Assembly (NCBI GenBank): GCA_963643985.1
Contig: CAVINP010000070.1
Span: forward strand, 1-10,803
DNA: 10,803 bases
Origin: SFTH01 sp963643985
GTDB taxonomy: Bacteria > Bacillota > Clostridia > Christensenellales > Aristaeellaceae
Direction: 5' to 3'
Shown: in pieces, positions 1 to 6,233 of the stretch
Numbering within the stretch: position 1 is the first letter of the stretch
Layout of the letters: each line of letters opens with the position of its first letter
The notes under the pieces: generated by a model
The model's database searches: none
What the model was told of the DNA's origin: nothing
Seen by the model: only the letters and a program-made list of their open reading frames with translations
Made by a program: the position numbers and the translations under genes

Positions 1-24
1 GCCAAGGTTAAGGAGAGAACTTAA
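1..24 (+). CDS. rplS: 3' end of probable ribosomal protein L19 gene (partial)
   Basis: Reading frame 1 from the first base encodes AKVKERT followed by TAA. Bacillota L19 proteins end in a basic tail of the type GKAARIKE.R, and rplS commonly lies directly upstream of rbgA/ylqF in this phylum, as in Bacillus subtilis. The match to seven residues is weak by itself; the position, the basic composition and the terminator just downstream make it plausible. The rest of the gene lies outside the window. Confidence 0.6.
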   Translation, partial: AKVKERT

Positions 25-38
25 TCCTTACCCGAGAT

Positions 39-74
39 CGAGAACTGCTCATCAGGAAGTGGTTCTCGTTTTTT
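39..74 (+). terminator. Intrinsic terminator between rplS and rbgA
   Basis: CGAGAAC (39-45) pairs perfectly with GTTCTCG (62-68). The stem can extend inward through two G-U pairs, C48-G59 and T49-A58, leaving an 8-base loop. Six T follow at 69-74. This is a standard Rho-independent terminator shape. Only 23 bases separate the T-run from the rbgA start, with no room for a normal promoter, so rbgA probably depends on read-through and the element may act as a partial terminator that lowers expression after the ribosomal protein gene. Confidence 0.8.
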
Positions 75-82
75 ATACCCTC

Positions 83-93
83 AAGGAGGTGAT
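83..93 (+). promoter_or_regulatory. Extended Shine-Dalgarno site of rbgA
   Basis: AAGGAGGTGAT is an 11-base perfect complement to the 3' end of Bacillota 16S rRNA. It lies 8 bases before the ATG at 98. It fixes the start at 98 rather than at the in-frame upstream ATG at 59, which sits inside the terminator hairpin and has no ribosome binding site. Confidence 0.9.
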
Positions 94-97
94 ACCC

Positions 98-949
98 ATG
101 CCGCAGATCAACTGGTACCCGGGGCATATGGCCAAATCGCGACGTCTGCTTCAGGATCAGCTTCGCGCGGTGGATGCGGTGATCGAGCTCTGCGACGCAC
201 GTGCGCCGCGGGCCACGCGCAATCCCGATCTGGAGAAACTGACGCAGGGCAAGGCCCGTATACTGCTGCTCAACAAGGCGGATCTCGCCGATGACAACGA
301 AACCGCACGCTGGTTGGAATATTTCCGCAGGCAGGGCATCACCGCCATGCGCTTCAACTCGAGCGGCGGCAAGACCCGCGACATACTCTCCGGTATCGAG
401 CGCGCCACCCGTCCCGCCGTGGAGCGGGCGCAGGCACGCGGCGTGAAAAAGACGGTACGGCTGATGGTGGTCGGCATCCCCAATGTGGGCAAGTCCACCT
501 TCATCAATCGCCTGCACGGCTCGGCCGTGGCCAAGGCTTCCGACCGTCCGGGTGTGACGCGCTCGAACCAGTGGGTCAAGGTCGGCCCCTACCTTGAGCT
601 GCTCGACACCCCCGGCATGCTGCCGCCGCGCATGGACGATCAGGACGAGGCACGGCTGCTGGCCTACCTGGGCTCCATACGCGACCGGATCATGGATACC
701 GAGGTGCTCGCGGGGCAGCTGCTCATGCATTTGCTCACGCTTCGCCCCGAAGCCGTGCGTGCACGCTTCAGGCTCAGTGAAGATGCCGTCATAGAGGATC
801 CGCAGACGGCCGTGGAAGCGGCCTGTGCCGGGCGCGGCTGGCTGATATCCGGCGGACGGCCCGACACGGATCGCGCCGCGGCGCTGATACTGGACGAGTT
901 CCGTGCGGGGCGCACGGGCAAGATCACCATCGAACCGCTGAAGAGGTGA
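98..949 (+). CDS. rbgA: Ribosome biogenesis GTPase RbgA (YlqF)
   Basis: Circularly permuted GTPase that binds late 50S precursors and promotes their maturation; essential in Bacillus subtilis. The protein is 283 aa, close to the roughly 282 aa of B. subtilis RbgA. The G motifs appear in permuted order: G4 NKAD (59-62), a G5-like NSSGG (87-91), G1 GIPNVGKS (126-133), the G2 Thr in PGVT (154) and G3 DTPG (170-173). The N-terminal YPGHM carries the conserved catalytic His (His10 here). The C-terminal part (about 200-283) matches the RNA-binding tail, ending in the family-like GKITIEPL. The start is set by the perfect Shine-Dalgarno at 83-93. It heads a tight + strand cluster, with rnhB starting 7 bases after its stop. 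All GTPase motifs are intact. Confidence 0.96.
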   Translation: MPQINWYPGHMAKSRRLLQDQLRAVDAVIELCDARAPRATRNPDLEKLTQGKARILLLNKADLADDNETARWLEYFRRQGITAMRFNSSGGKTRDILSGIERATRPAVERAQARGVKKTVRLMVVGIPNVGKSTFINRLHGSAVAKASDRPGVTRSNQWVKVGPYLELLDTPGMLPPRMDDQDEARLLAYLGSIRDRIMDTEVLAGQLLMHLLTLRPEAVRARFRLSEDAVIEDPQTAVEAACAGRGWLISGGRPDTDRAAALILDEFRAGRTGKITIEPLKR

Positions 950-956
950 TACCGCA

Positions 957-1601
957 ATGGAGACAAAGCCGCGCCGCGTGCGCGAGAGTGCCGAAGAGAA
1001 ACTTCAGAGGCTGACGGAAATCGAGCGCGAACTGTGGGCGCAGGGGCTGCATATTGCCGGCATAGACGAGGTCGGCAGAGGCCCGCTGGCAGGGCCGGTG
1101 GTCACCGCCTGCGTATCCGTTGCACGGGAAAAGCTCGTGCCGGGCGTGGACGATTCCAAGAAGCTCTCCGAAAAAAAGCGTGAGATGCTCTATGACCGGA
1201 TCGTGTCCGCCGCCGACTACTGCGAGACCTGCTTCATCGGCCCTGACGTGATCGATGAGATCAACATACTCGCCGCCACGAAGCGTGCCATGGAAACCTG
1301 CGGTGCGGGCTTTTCGGGCATATTTCTGGTGGACGCGGTCACCGGACTGCATTTGCCGGGCGATATCCGCTCCATCATCCACGGCGACGCGCTCAGCTAC
1401 ATGATCGGCGCGGCCTCGATCGTGGCCAAGGTCACGCGAGACCGCTACATGATCGAGCTGGACAAAAAATACCCCATGTACGGCTTTGCACGTAACAAGG
1501 GCTACGGCACAAAGGAGCACATTGAGGCGCTGAAGAAATACGGCCCCTGCCCCGAGCATCGCCGCAGTTTTATCAAAAACTTTGTCGGTGACGCGCTATG
1601 A
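957..1601 (+). CDS. rnhB: Ribonuclease HII
   Basis: Cleaves RNA in RNA/DNA hybrids and makes the 5' incision at single ribonucleotides in DNA (ribonucleotide excision repair). The protein is 214 aa. The acidic catalytic set is complete: Asp37-Glu38 in GIDEVGRG, Asp126 in LVDAV and Asp144 in HGDALS. The type 2 signatures GRGPLAGPVV (40-49), SIVAKVTRDRYM (154-165) and HRRSF (201-205) are present. About 30 residues precede the nuclease domain, a charged helical extension as in B. subtilis RnhB. Ala127 follows Asp126 where Gly is more usual. The ribosome binding site AAGAGGTGAT (941-950) overlaps the rbgA stop codon, so the two genes are very likely translationally linked. The last codon overlaps yraN by ATGA. 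Confidence 0.96.
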   Translation: METKPRRVRESAEEKLQRLTEIERELWAQGLHIAGIDEVGRGPLAGPVVTACVSVAREKLVPGVDDSKKLSEKKREMLYDRIVSAADYCETCFIGPDVIDEINILAATKRAMETCGAGFSGIFLVDAVTGLHLPGDIRSIIHGDALSYMIGAASIVAKVTRDRYMIELDKKYPMYGFARNKGYGTKEHIEALKKYGPCPEHRRSFIKNFVGDAL

Positions 1602-1984
1602 CCGGCAGGGAGATCGGCAATGCGGGCGAGGACATGGCTTGCGCGTACCTGAAGAAACACGGCTGGAAGATACTGGGGCGCAACGTGCGCTGCGGAAGAA
1701 ACGAGATCGATATCATCGCCGCCCGCAGAAGCCTTGCCGACCTGTTTGCGGGGCGGCCGCGCCTGATCGCATTTGTTGAAGTCAAGCGCCGTGGGAGCGC
1801 GGATTTCGGTCGCCCTGCGGAGGCGGTCAACGCCGAAAAGCAGCGGCGCATCGTCCGCGCAGCCTCACTCTATCTGCGACAGAACAACCTGTGCGGCGCA
1901 AATGTGCGCTTTGACGTCATTGAAATACTGCCTGATGAAATCCGCCACATCGAGGGTGCATTCTATGCGCCCGAAGGCTATTGA
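1598..1984 (+). CDS. yraN: YraN/UPF0102 family nuclease-fold protein
   Basis: Small protein (128 aa) of the UPF0102/YraN family, which adopts a restriction-endonuclease-like fold; its biological role is not firmly established. Visible family features are GNAGEDMACAYL (7-18) with the conserved Glu11, NEIDII (35-40) with Asp38, and FVEVKRR (59-65) with Glu61 and Lys63, together the PD-(D/E)xK-type site. A stretch of about 12 residues between NEIDII and FVEVK is longer than in many members. The start ATG overlaps the rnhB stop (ATGA, 1598-1601); only a weak GGTGA lies upstream, so translation probably depends on coupling to rnhB. The order rbgA-rnhB-yraN is common in Bacillota. Confidence 0.92.
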   Translation: MTGREIGNAGEDMACAYLKKHGWKILGRNVRCGRNEIDIIAARRSLADLFAGRPRLIAFVEVKRRGSADFGRPAEAVNAEKQRRIVRAASLYLRQNNLCGANVRFDVIEILPDEIRHIEGAFYAPEGY

Positions 1985-2000
1985 GGAGGGACGTAAGCAT

Positions 2001-2492
2001 ATGGAAAAGCTTGAGATGAGCATACTGGATGTTTTGACCGAGGATGCACGCACGCCCGTATCGCAGATCGCCGTGATGCTGGGCAAGAGCGAGACGGAGA
2101 TCGCCGACACCATCGCGCGGCTCGAACGTCAGCGCATCATACTGAAGTATCCCGCGCTGATCAACTGGCAGAGGGTGGACATCGACAAGGTCGAAGCCAT
2201 GATCGAGGTGCGCGTCACGCCCCAGCGCAATGAGGGCTTTGACGCCATCGCCGAGCAGATCTATCGCTTTGAGGAGGTCTCCAGCGTCTATCTGATGTCG
2301 GGCGGCTACGATCTGCTGGTAAACATGCGGGCACGCACCGTGCGTCAACTGGCGCTCTTTGTCGCCGAGAAGCTCTCCACCATCGAGCACGTCATATCCA
2401 CCTCCACACACTTTGTGCTCAAGCGCTACAAGGATCAGGGCATACTGATGGACGAGGATGAAGAAGACTACAGATTGAAGGTGACACCGTGA
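2001..2492 (+). CDS. Lrp/AsnC family transcriptional regulator
   Basis: 163-aa member of the Lrp/AsnC family, probably a DNA-binding regulator that responds to an amino acid. Residues 1-50 form the winged helix-turn-helix, with recognition-helix region SETEIADTIARLERQ (30-44). Residues about 65-145 form the RAM effector-binding domain, including the conserved SGGYDLLV (100-107). A very acidic run (DEDEED, 151-156) follows near the C-terminus. The start is the ATG at 2001, with GAGGAGG at 1983-1989; longer in-frame versions would run through the yraN gene. It overlaps the aminotransferase gene by 4 bp (GTGA). This arrangement resembles the B. subtilis alaR-alaT pair, so local control of the aminotransferase is likely (inference). 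Confidence 0.93.
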   Translation: MEKLEMSILDVLTEDARTPVSQIAVMLGKSETEIADTIARLERQRIILKYPALINWQRVDIDKVEAMIEVRVTPQRNEGFDAIAEQIYRFEEVSSVYLMSGGYDLLVNMRARTVRQLALFVAEKLSTIEHVISTSTHFVLKRYKDQGILMDEDEEDYRLKVTP

Positions 2493-3667
2493 ATTACGAA
2501 AAGCTGGTCTGCCGGCGCGTGGCGCAGGTGCCGCCGTCGGGCATACGCAAATTCTTTGATATTGCCAACACCATGAAGGGTGTCATTTCGCTGGGCGTGG
2601 GCGAACCCGATTTCAAGACCCCGTGGACGGCCACGGACGCGGCCATCTATTCTCTGCGCTCGGGACACACCCACTACACCAGCAACTGGGGCCTGCTCGA
2701 GCTGAGAAAGCTGATTTCCCGCTACCAGTTTGAGCGCTTCGGTCCGGAATACAACCCCGAAAACGAGATCCTGGTCACCGTCGGCGCAAGCGAGGGCATC
2801 GATCTGGCGATACGTGCGCTGGTGGAGCCGGGCGACGACGTACTCGTGCCCGACCCGAGCTACGTCTCCTACATGCCCTGCATCACCTTTGCGGGCGGCA
2901 ACTGTATCCCCGTGAAGACGGAGATGGCCACGGGCTTCAAGATCACGCCCGAGGCACTGAAGGCTGCCGTTACGCCGCGCACCAAGGCGCTGATACTCCC
3001 CTACCCCAACAACCCGACCGGCGGCATCATGTCCGAAGCGGACTATATTGCCATCGCCGAGGTGCTGAAGGATACCGACATATTCGTCATCCACGACGAG
3101 ATCTATGCCGAGCTGAACTACAGCGGTGAACGGCACAGAAGCTTTGCCGCCGTGCCCGGCATGTGGGATCGCACGATCACGCTGAATGGCTTTTCCAAGG
3201 CCTTTGCAATGACCGGCTGGCGCCTGGGCTATGCCTGCGGGCCGAAGGAGGTCATCGCGCTCATGTGCCGCATTCACCAGTACACAATGCTCTGCGCACC
3301 GATTCCCAGCCAGTATGCCGGCATAGAGGCGCTCAAGACGGGCTTCGAGACCGACTTTGACGATGTGCGCCGCATGGTGGATGCCTATGACCGCCGCCGC
3401 CGACTGCTGGTGGAAGGCTTCCGCGAGGCGGGGCTGCCCTGCCATGAACCGCTGGGCGCGTTCTACGTCTTCCCCTCGATCAGGGATACCGGGCTGGACT
3501 CCGAGCACTTCTGCGAATCGCTGCTGTACAAACAGAAGGTCGCCACCGTGCCGGGCAACGCCTTCGGTTCGTTGGGCGAAGGACACATCCGCTGCAGCGC
3601 GGCCTCGTCCAATGAGAACATACTGACCGCCATCGAGCGCATCAAGGCTTTCACGCAAGCGCTGTAG
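2489..3667 (+). CDS. PLP-dependent class I aminotransferase
   Basis: Fold-type I aminotransferase of 392 aa, predicted cytosolic, transferring amino groups between an amino acid and a 2-oxo acid. Motifs in order: LGVGEPDF (35-42), the cofactor-phosphate region GASEGID (99-105), PNNPTGG (173-179) with the PLP-contacting Asn175, HDEIYAEL (202-209) with Asp203 and Tyr206, the Schiff-base Lys237 in GFSKAFAMTGWRLGY (Arg245 following), and the substrate-carboxylate Arg368 in IRCS. Relatives usually continue IRCS with YAYS; here it is AASS, so the active-site rim may differ. The start is GTG (2489), overlapping the regulator stop, preceded by AAGGTGA (2478-2484). The Lrp-type neighbour suggests alanine or a similar amino acid as substrate (AlaT-like), but the sequence alone cannot fix this. 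Confidence 0.93.
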   Translation: MNYEKLVCRRVAQVPPSGIRKFFDIANTMKGVISLGVGEPDFKTPWTATDAAIYSLRSGHTHYTSNWGLLELRKLISRYQFERFGPEYNPENEILVTVGASEGIDLAIRALVEPGDDVLVPDPSYVSYMPCITFAGGNCIPVKTEMATGFKITPEALKAAVTPRTKALILPYPNNPTGGIMSEADYIAIAEVLKDTDIFVIHDEIYAELNYSGERHRSFAAVPGMWDRTITLNGFSKAFAMTGWRLGYACGPKEVIALMCRIHQYTMLCAPIPSQYAGIEALKTGFETDFDDVRRMVDAYDRRRRLLVEGFREAGLPCHEPLGAFYVFPSIRDTGLDSEHFCESLLYKQKVATVPGNAFGSLGEGHIRCSAASSNENILTAIERIKAFTQAL

Positions 3668-3727
3668 AGCGGAATGGAAGAGGGATCAGGGACCGGGAGA
3701 ACGGCACAAGCCGAATCCTTCCCGCTC
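3667..3727 (+). terminator. Possible weak stem-loop after the aminotransferase gene
   Basis: GAGCGG (3667-3672) can pair with CCGCTC (3722-3727); the stem continues with AA/TT and GGA/TCC, interrupted by single-base bulges. It is followed by AATTTG rather than a proper T-run. If it terminates transcription it does so weakly; the strong terminator is at 3949-3989. Confidence 0.25.
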
Positions 3728-3803
3728 CAATTTGAATCCTCCGCCGCTCCATATTTCATATAATAAGGTTCTTAACAGAAAGTTGGGGGTGACTAAGGAT
3801 ATC

Positions 3804-3901
3804 ACCGCTCACGCGGTCCCCCTCCCCTTGCAGGGGAGGCAAGGGTTTGGCTCCCCTGCAAGGGAAAAAAGCAGCGAAGTTGACTGATGGGTTGATAGCC
3901 C
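3804..3901. repeat. Hairpin-rich intergenic repeat-like element
   Basis: Three structures lie side by side. ACCGC-TCAC-GCGGT (3804-3817) is a perfect small hairpin. A perfect 14-bp inverted repeat, CCCTTGCAGGGGAG (3825-3838) with its complement at 3851-3864, has a 12-base spacer, and each arm can also fold on itself. CAGC-GAA-GTTG (3872-3882) forms a short triloop hairpin with one G-U pair. No T-run follows the large hairpin on either strand, so it is not a normal terminator. From memory, intergenic blocks with a similar layout (CTCCCC...GGGGAG, then AGCGAAG.TGACTGA.GGG) are common in gut Clostridia; no second copy is present here to prove it. Confidence 0.55.
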
Positions 3902-3948
3902 CATCCCCCGGGAAAACCGTGAAGAATCAGAAAATGTGAAGAACCATA

Positions 3949-3989
3949 AAAACCCATCGAAGCATGTTTCATCGGCTTCGATGGGTTTT
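3949..3989. terminator. Bidirectional intrinsic terminator
   Basis: A perfect 15-bp stem: AAAACCCATCGAAGC (3949-3963) pairs with 3975-3989 around an 11-base loop. On the + strand the stem ends in TTTT followed by GTGTTGT. On the - strand it ends in five T (complement of 3948-3952). It lies 25 bases past the stop of the - strand gene and can end transcripts arriving from both sides. Confidence 0.88.
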
Positions 3990-4014
3990 GTGTTGTCTGT
4001 CCGATTCCGGTATT

Positions 4015-6018
4015 CTATTCTTCCGGATACATCTTCATCGGTTTGGAAGATTCCTGAAAGTTGCTTTTAATGTAGTCACTCACAATGGTGCCATCTGCGT
4101 ATTGCACCTCAGACACATAAAATATGAGCAAATCGGCCTCATCCGCGCGTTCCACCCATGCATAGAAGCTTTCCCCGGGATCGATTACCTGCGCTCTTGT
4201 ACCGTATCTCCATCTACCGGATCCGTACAGGTTGTTCCCGTTCGCATCAAACAGCATAAATTGTACACTGAAAGCAACAATCGTGAAATCGGAATTGTTC
4301 CGAAGTTCCACTTCTATATTGCCGGAGCCGTCGGTATGATACGTGTTTGTCGCAGGCTCAATTGCAATCGATCTGCCGCTCGCCGCCGTTCCGCGGTATC
4401 GCTCCGCCTGCTCCGAAAGCAGACGGATATTTGTAAGCGGTGTACCGATGCCGGAAGAACCGCTGATCATGTGATCCGCCTGCCATGCGGCCAGCGCAAT
4501 CGCTGTCTTTTTCCCGAACGAACCATCCACACTGCCCACGCTGTAGCCGGCCGCATTCAGTGCTTCCTGCACGCGAATCACCTTGGAAGAATCATTGTTC
4601 CAATTTCGGACAACTACCTCCCAATCATCCTTCCAGTGCTCCGAAAGGTAATCCTCCACACTCAAGGAAGTGTTTACGGTCGGTTCCGAGGTGGCTGTGG
4701 ACGCTCCCGTATATTCCATCACATCACTGTCACATGGCTTGTAGTAGTAGCCAAGATCATGGATATAAAATTCCAGCCACACAAATGTAGCGCCCATCTC
4801 TACCCCATAATACAATTTGATATTTTCCCAGCAGATTTCTATAGTTATATCTTTTGCATAGTTAGCTGTTTCACAGGAGGCCAGTATAGAATCAACCGTC
4901 TCATTCAACAGGCCGTTCTCCGACAGCCGCCGCAGTTCATGCGTTCCTGCCACGTCACCGTCTTCCTGTTTAATGTCATCCACTTCATACAACTCAACAT
5001 AATCGATATCCGGACTGCCGAGGCAGGAAATGAGATAATCCCTCACATCCTCGAAATCCCGCGCATCATTATAATAGATGGTTTCATCCACCCATCTGGC
5101 AGAACTCACCATGACCACTGCGCGTGCTATTGTTGCGCCGAACATATCGACATCATCGTCATCTATATCATATGAATAAGCCGTTTGATCATCACTTACC
5201 CAGGGATCACCCACATTTTTGAAGCCATATGTATTTTTCAGCAGATTCCCGGCTTCTTCCTTTGTGGTATCGCTTTGAATGAGTGGGAAAGCACGATACA
5301 ATCCCTCCGAATCCAATGTGGGAACAAATCTGTCATTCGAATTATGCCGTTCATCTTTATCCTGTTCGTCTGAAGACTCGATCATGGATACCGATGAATG
5401 CGTCGGTTCGGGCGTCAGCGTGGGTTCAGGCGTAGGTGTTGCCGTTGCTTCCGGCAAATTCTCCTGCAGATCCGGCTTTCTGTCACGTGCGTCCACGAAG
5501 CGCAGGCACTTGTCGTAGTATTCCATGGCGGCATAGCCGTCGCCCTCGGCTTCCAGCTTGCGAGCCATGACGTAGCTGTACAGTTCCTCCGTGGTGCCGA
5601 AGGCGTTGAGGTCGTATGAACTCAATTCGCTGCCATCCTCGATGTACGCACGGAATTTCTCATAAGAAGCGCTCGTATTCAGATCCTCGGCTTCCCGAAG
5701 CGCGGCATCGTAGTCGCCCGTCTCCAGCAGATACAGGGCGTTGGTATAAACCTCGAACTCTGCGGCATATTGGCCGATGCGCCCGTTTCTTTGGATCCGT
5801 TCGTATGTCTTCTTAATCAGGTCCCCGGGCTTGTAAGCCTGCTTCACGTCGTTCCCAAGCTCGCTGATAATGACGATCTCTCCCGTGCCGTAGGTGCGAA
5901 GATACTCGTTCAGCATGTTGAGTTCGTTCAGATACTCCCCATCCCGGTCCTCCGCCAGGGTGCATATGGGAAGGAAGCACAGCACCAGCAGCACACACAG
6001 TATCCGCTTCATGTTCAT
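4015..6018 (-). CDS. Secreted TPR-like / peptidoglycan-binding domain protein
   Basis: Predicted exported protein of 667 aa; no known enzyme domain recognised. Order: signal peptide (1-22, cleavage probably after TLA); helical TPR-like repeats (about 84-113 and 147-177); linker TATPTPEPTLTPEPT (192-206) and an acidic low-complexity tract to about 230; a central region (about 230-435) I cannot assign, with DIDDDDVD and four Cys (332, 382, 396, 429); a PG_binding_1-type domain (about 478-535, with VQEALNAAGYSVGSVDGSFG); and a C-terminal beta-sandwich-like region (about 549-655) resembling FxLYD-type extracellular domains. The peptidoglycan-binding domain suggests attachment to the cell wall. 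The start at 6018 is chosen because GGAGG (6031-6027) lies 8 bases upstream and the first in-frame ATG (6063) falls within the promoter -10 box. GC content falls after the linker. It is divergent from the glycosyltransferase gene. Confidence 0.88.
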   Translation of the reverse strand: MNMKRILCVLLVLCFLPICTLAEDRDGEYLNELNMLNEYLRTYGTGEIVIISELGNDVKQAYKPGDLIKKTYERIQRNGRIGQYAAEFEVYTNALYLLETGDYDAALREAEDLNTSASYEKFRAYIEDGSELSSYDLNAFGTTEELYSYVMARKLEAEGDGYAAMEYYDKCLRFVDARDRKPDLQENLPEATATPTPEPTLTPEPTHSSVSMIESSDEQDKDERHNSNDRFVPTLDSEGLYRAFPLIQSDTTKEEAGNLLKNTYGFKNVGDPWVSDDQTAYSYDIDDDDVDMFGATIARAVVMVSSARWVDETIYYNDARDFEDVRDYLISCLGSPDIDYVELYEVDDIKQEDGDVAGTHELRRLSENGLLNETVDSILASCETANYAKDITIEICWENIKLYYGVEMGATFVWLEFYIHDLGYYYKPCDSDVMEYTGASTATSEPTVNTSLSVEDYLSEHWKDDWEVVVRNWNNDSSKVIRVQEALNAAGYSVGSVDGSFGKKTAIALAAWQADHMISGSSGIGTPLTNIRLLSEQAERYRGTAASGRSIAIEPATNTYHTDGSGNIEVELRNNSDFTIVAFSVQFMLFDANGNNLYGSGRWRYGTRAQVIDPGESFYAWVERADEADLLIFYVSEVQYADGTIVSDYIKSNFQESSKPMKMYPEE

Positions 6019-6026
6019 GGCAACAA

Positions 6027-6031
6027 CCTCC
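6027..6031 (-). promoter_or_regulatory. Shine-Dalgarno site deciding the start at 6018
   Basis: GGAGG on the - strand, 8 bases before ATG 6018. A second ATG (6012) is two codons further on and less well spaced. No such site precedes the upstream ATG at 6063. Confidence 0.85.
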
Positions 6032-6061
6032 GGATTCGTTTGGTTAAATTTCTTTGCTTTC

Positions 6062-6090
6062 ATTTTACATCAAATTTGTGCTGCAATCAA
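6062..6090 (-). promoter_or_regulatory. Sigma-A type promoter of the secreted protein gene
   Basis: On the - strand, TTGATT (6090-6085) and TAAAAT (6067-6062) are separated by exactly 17 bases, with TG directly before the -10 box. Matches to consensus are 4/6 and 5/6. The expected transcript start near 6055 gives a leader of about 37 bases before the ATG at 6018. Confidence 0.75.
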
Positions 6091-6099
6091 GTGCCGCGG

Positions 6100-6111
6100 G
6101 CCGAATTCGGC
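6100..6111. promoter_or_regulatory. 12-bp palindrome, candidate operator
   Basis: GCCGAATTCGGC is a perfect 12-bp palindrome starting 10 bases upstream of the -35 box of the - strand promoter. Its place between two divergent genes fits a regulator site, but no matching regulator is identified and no second copy was seen. Confidence 0.35.
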
Positions 6112-6194
6112 ATATTTTTCAGCATATACGGATCAATCCCGGATTTTTTTCGCGCATCGGGCATATAAATAGAAGGAATTTTGCATATCCGTAT
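6110..6194 (+). promoter_or_regulatory. Upstream region of the glycosyltransferase gene
   Basis: GCATAT occurs four times (6110, 6122, 6161, 6183). TATAAA (6164-6169) is a possible -10 box but no good -35 box lies 16-18 bases before it. An 8-bp inverted repeat, ATACGGAT (6126-6133) and ATCCGTAT (6187-6194), brackets it. This may be an activator-dependent promoter. The downstream ribosome binding site AAAGGAG (6218-6224) is good, 9 bases before ATG 6234. Confidence 0.35.
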
Positions 6195-6233
6195 GGAAAA
6201 GGATAAGGTTAAACCTCAAAGGAGCAGCCTGAA

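Larger units (their letters stand above)
3668..4014. other. 347-bp gap without a gene
   Basis: The first 120 bases hold a weak stem-loop and an isolated TATAAT (3759-3764). Bases 3804-3901 hold a hairpin-rich repeat-like block. Two GTGAAGAA copies (3919-3926 and 3936-3943) follow, then a bidirectional terminator. The longest sensible short frame (29 codons from 3674) has no ribosome binding site. No protein-coding gene is seen. Confidence 0.7.

Noticed and set aside
8..730. 240-codon open frame on the - strand
   Set aside because: Antisense to rbgA, whose GTPase motifs are complete. Basic, low-information composition.
2468..3658. 396-codon open frame on the - strand
   Set aside because: Antisense to the aminotransferase, which has all PLP motifs. 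The antisense product has no recognisable domain.
3463..3759. 98-codon open frame on the - strand after the aminotransferase gene
   Set aside because: Two thirds overlap the aminotransferase in antisense. No ribosome site or known motif.
3674..3763. 29-codon + strand short frame
   Set aside because: No ribosome site, and no coding signal. It lies in the weak stem-loop region.
3825..3864. Large inverted repeat as an intrinsic terminator
   Set aside because: It is followed by AAAAAA on the + strand and by GGGGGACC on the - strand, so no T-run lies at the 3' side in either direction.
3964..5175. 403-codon open frame on the + strand
   Set aside because: Starts in the loop of the terminator and has no ribosome site. 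It is antisense to the secreted protein gene, whose - strand frame has a signal peptide, a peptidoglycan-binding domain, a promoter and a ribosome site.
6144..6150. Run of seven T upstream of the glycosyltransferase gene as a terminator
   Set aside because: The bases before it form no stable hairpin; possible stems have loops of only one or two bases.
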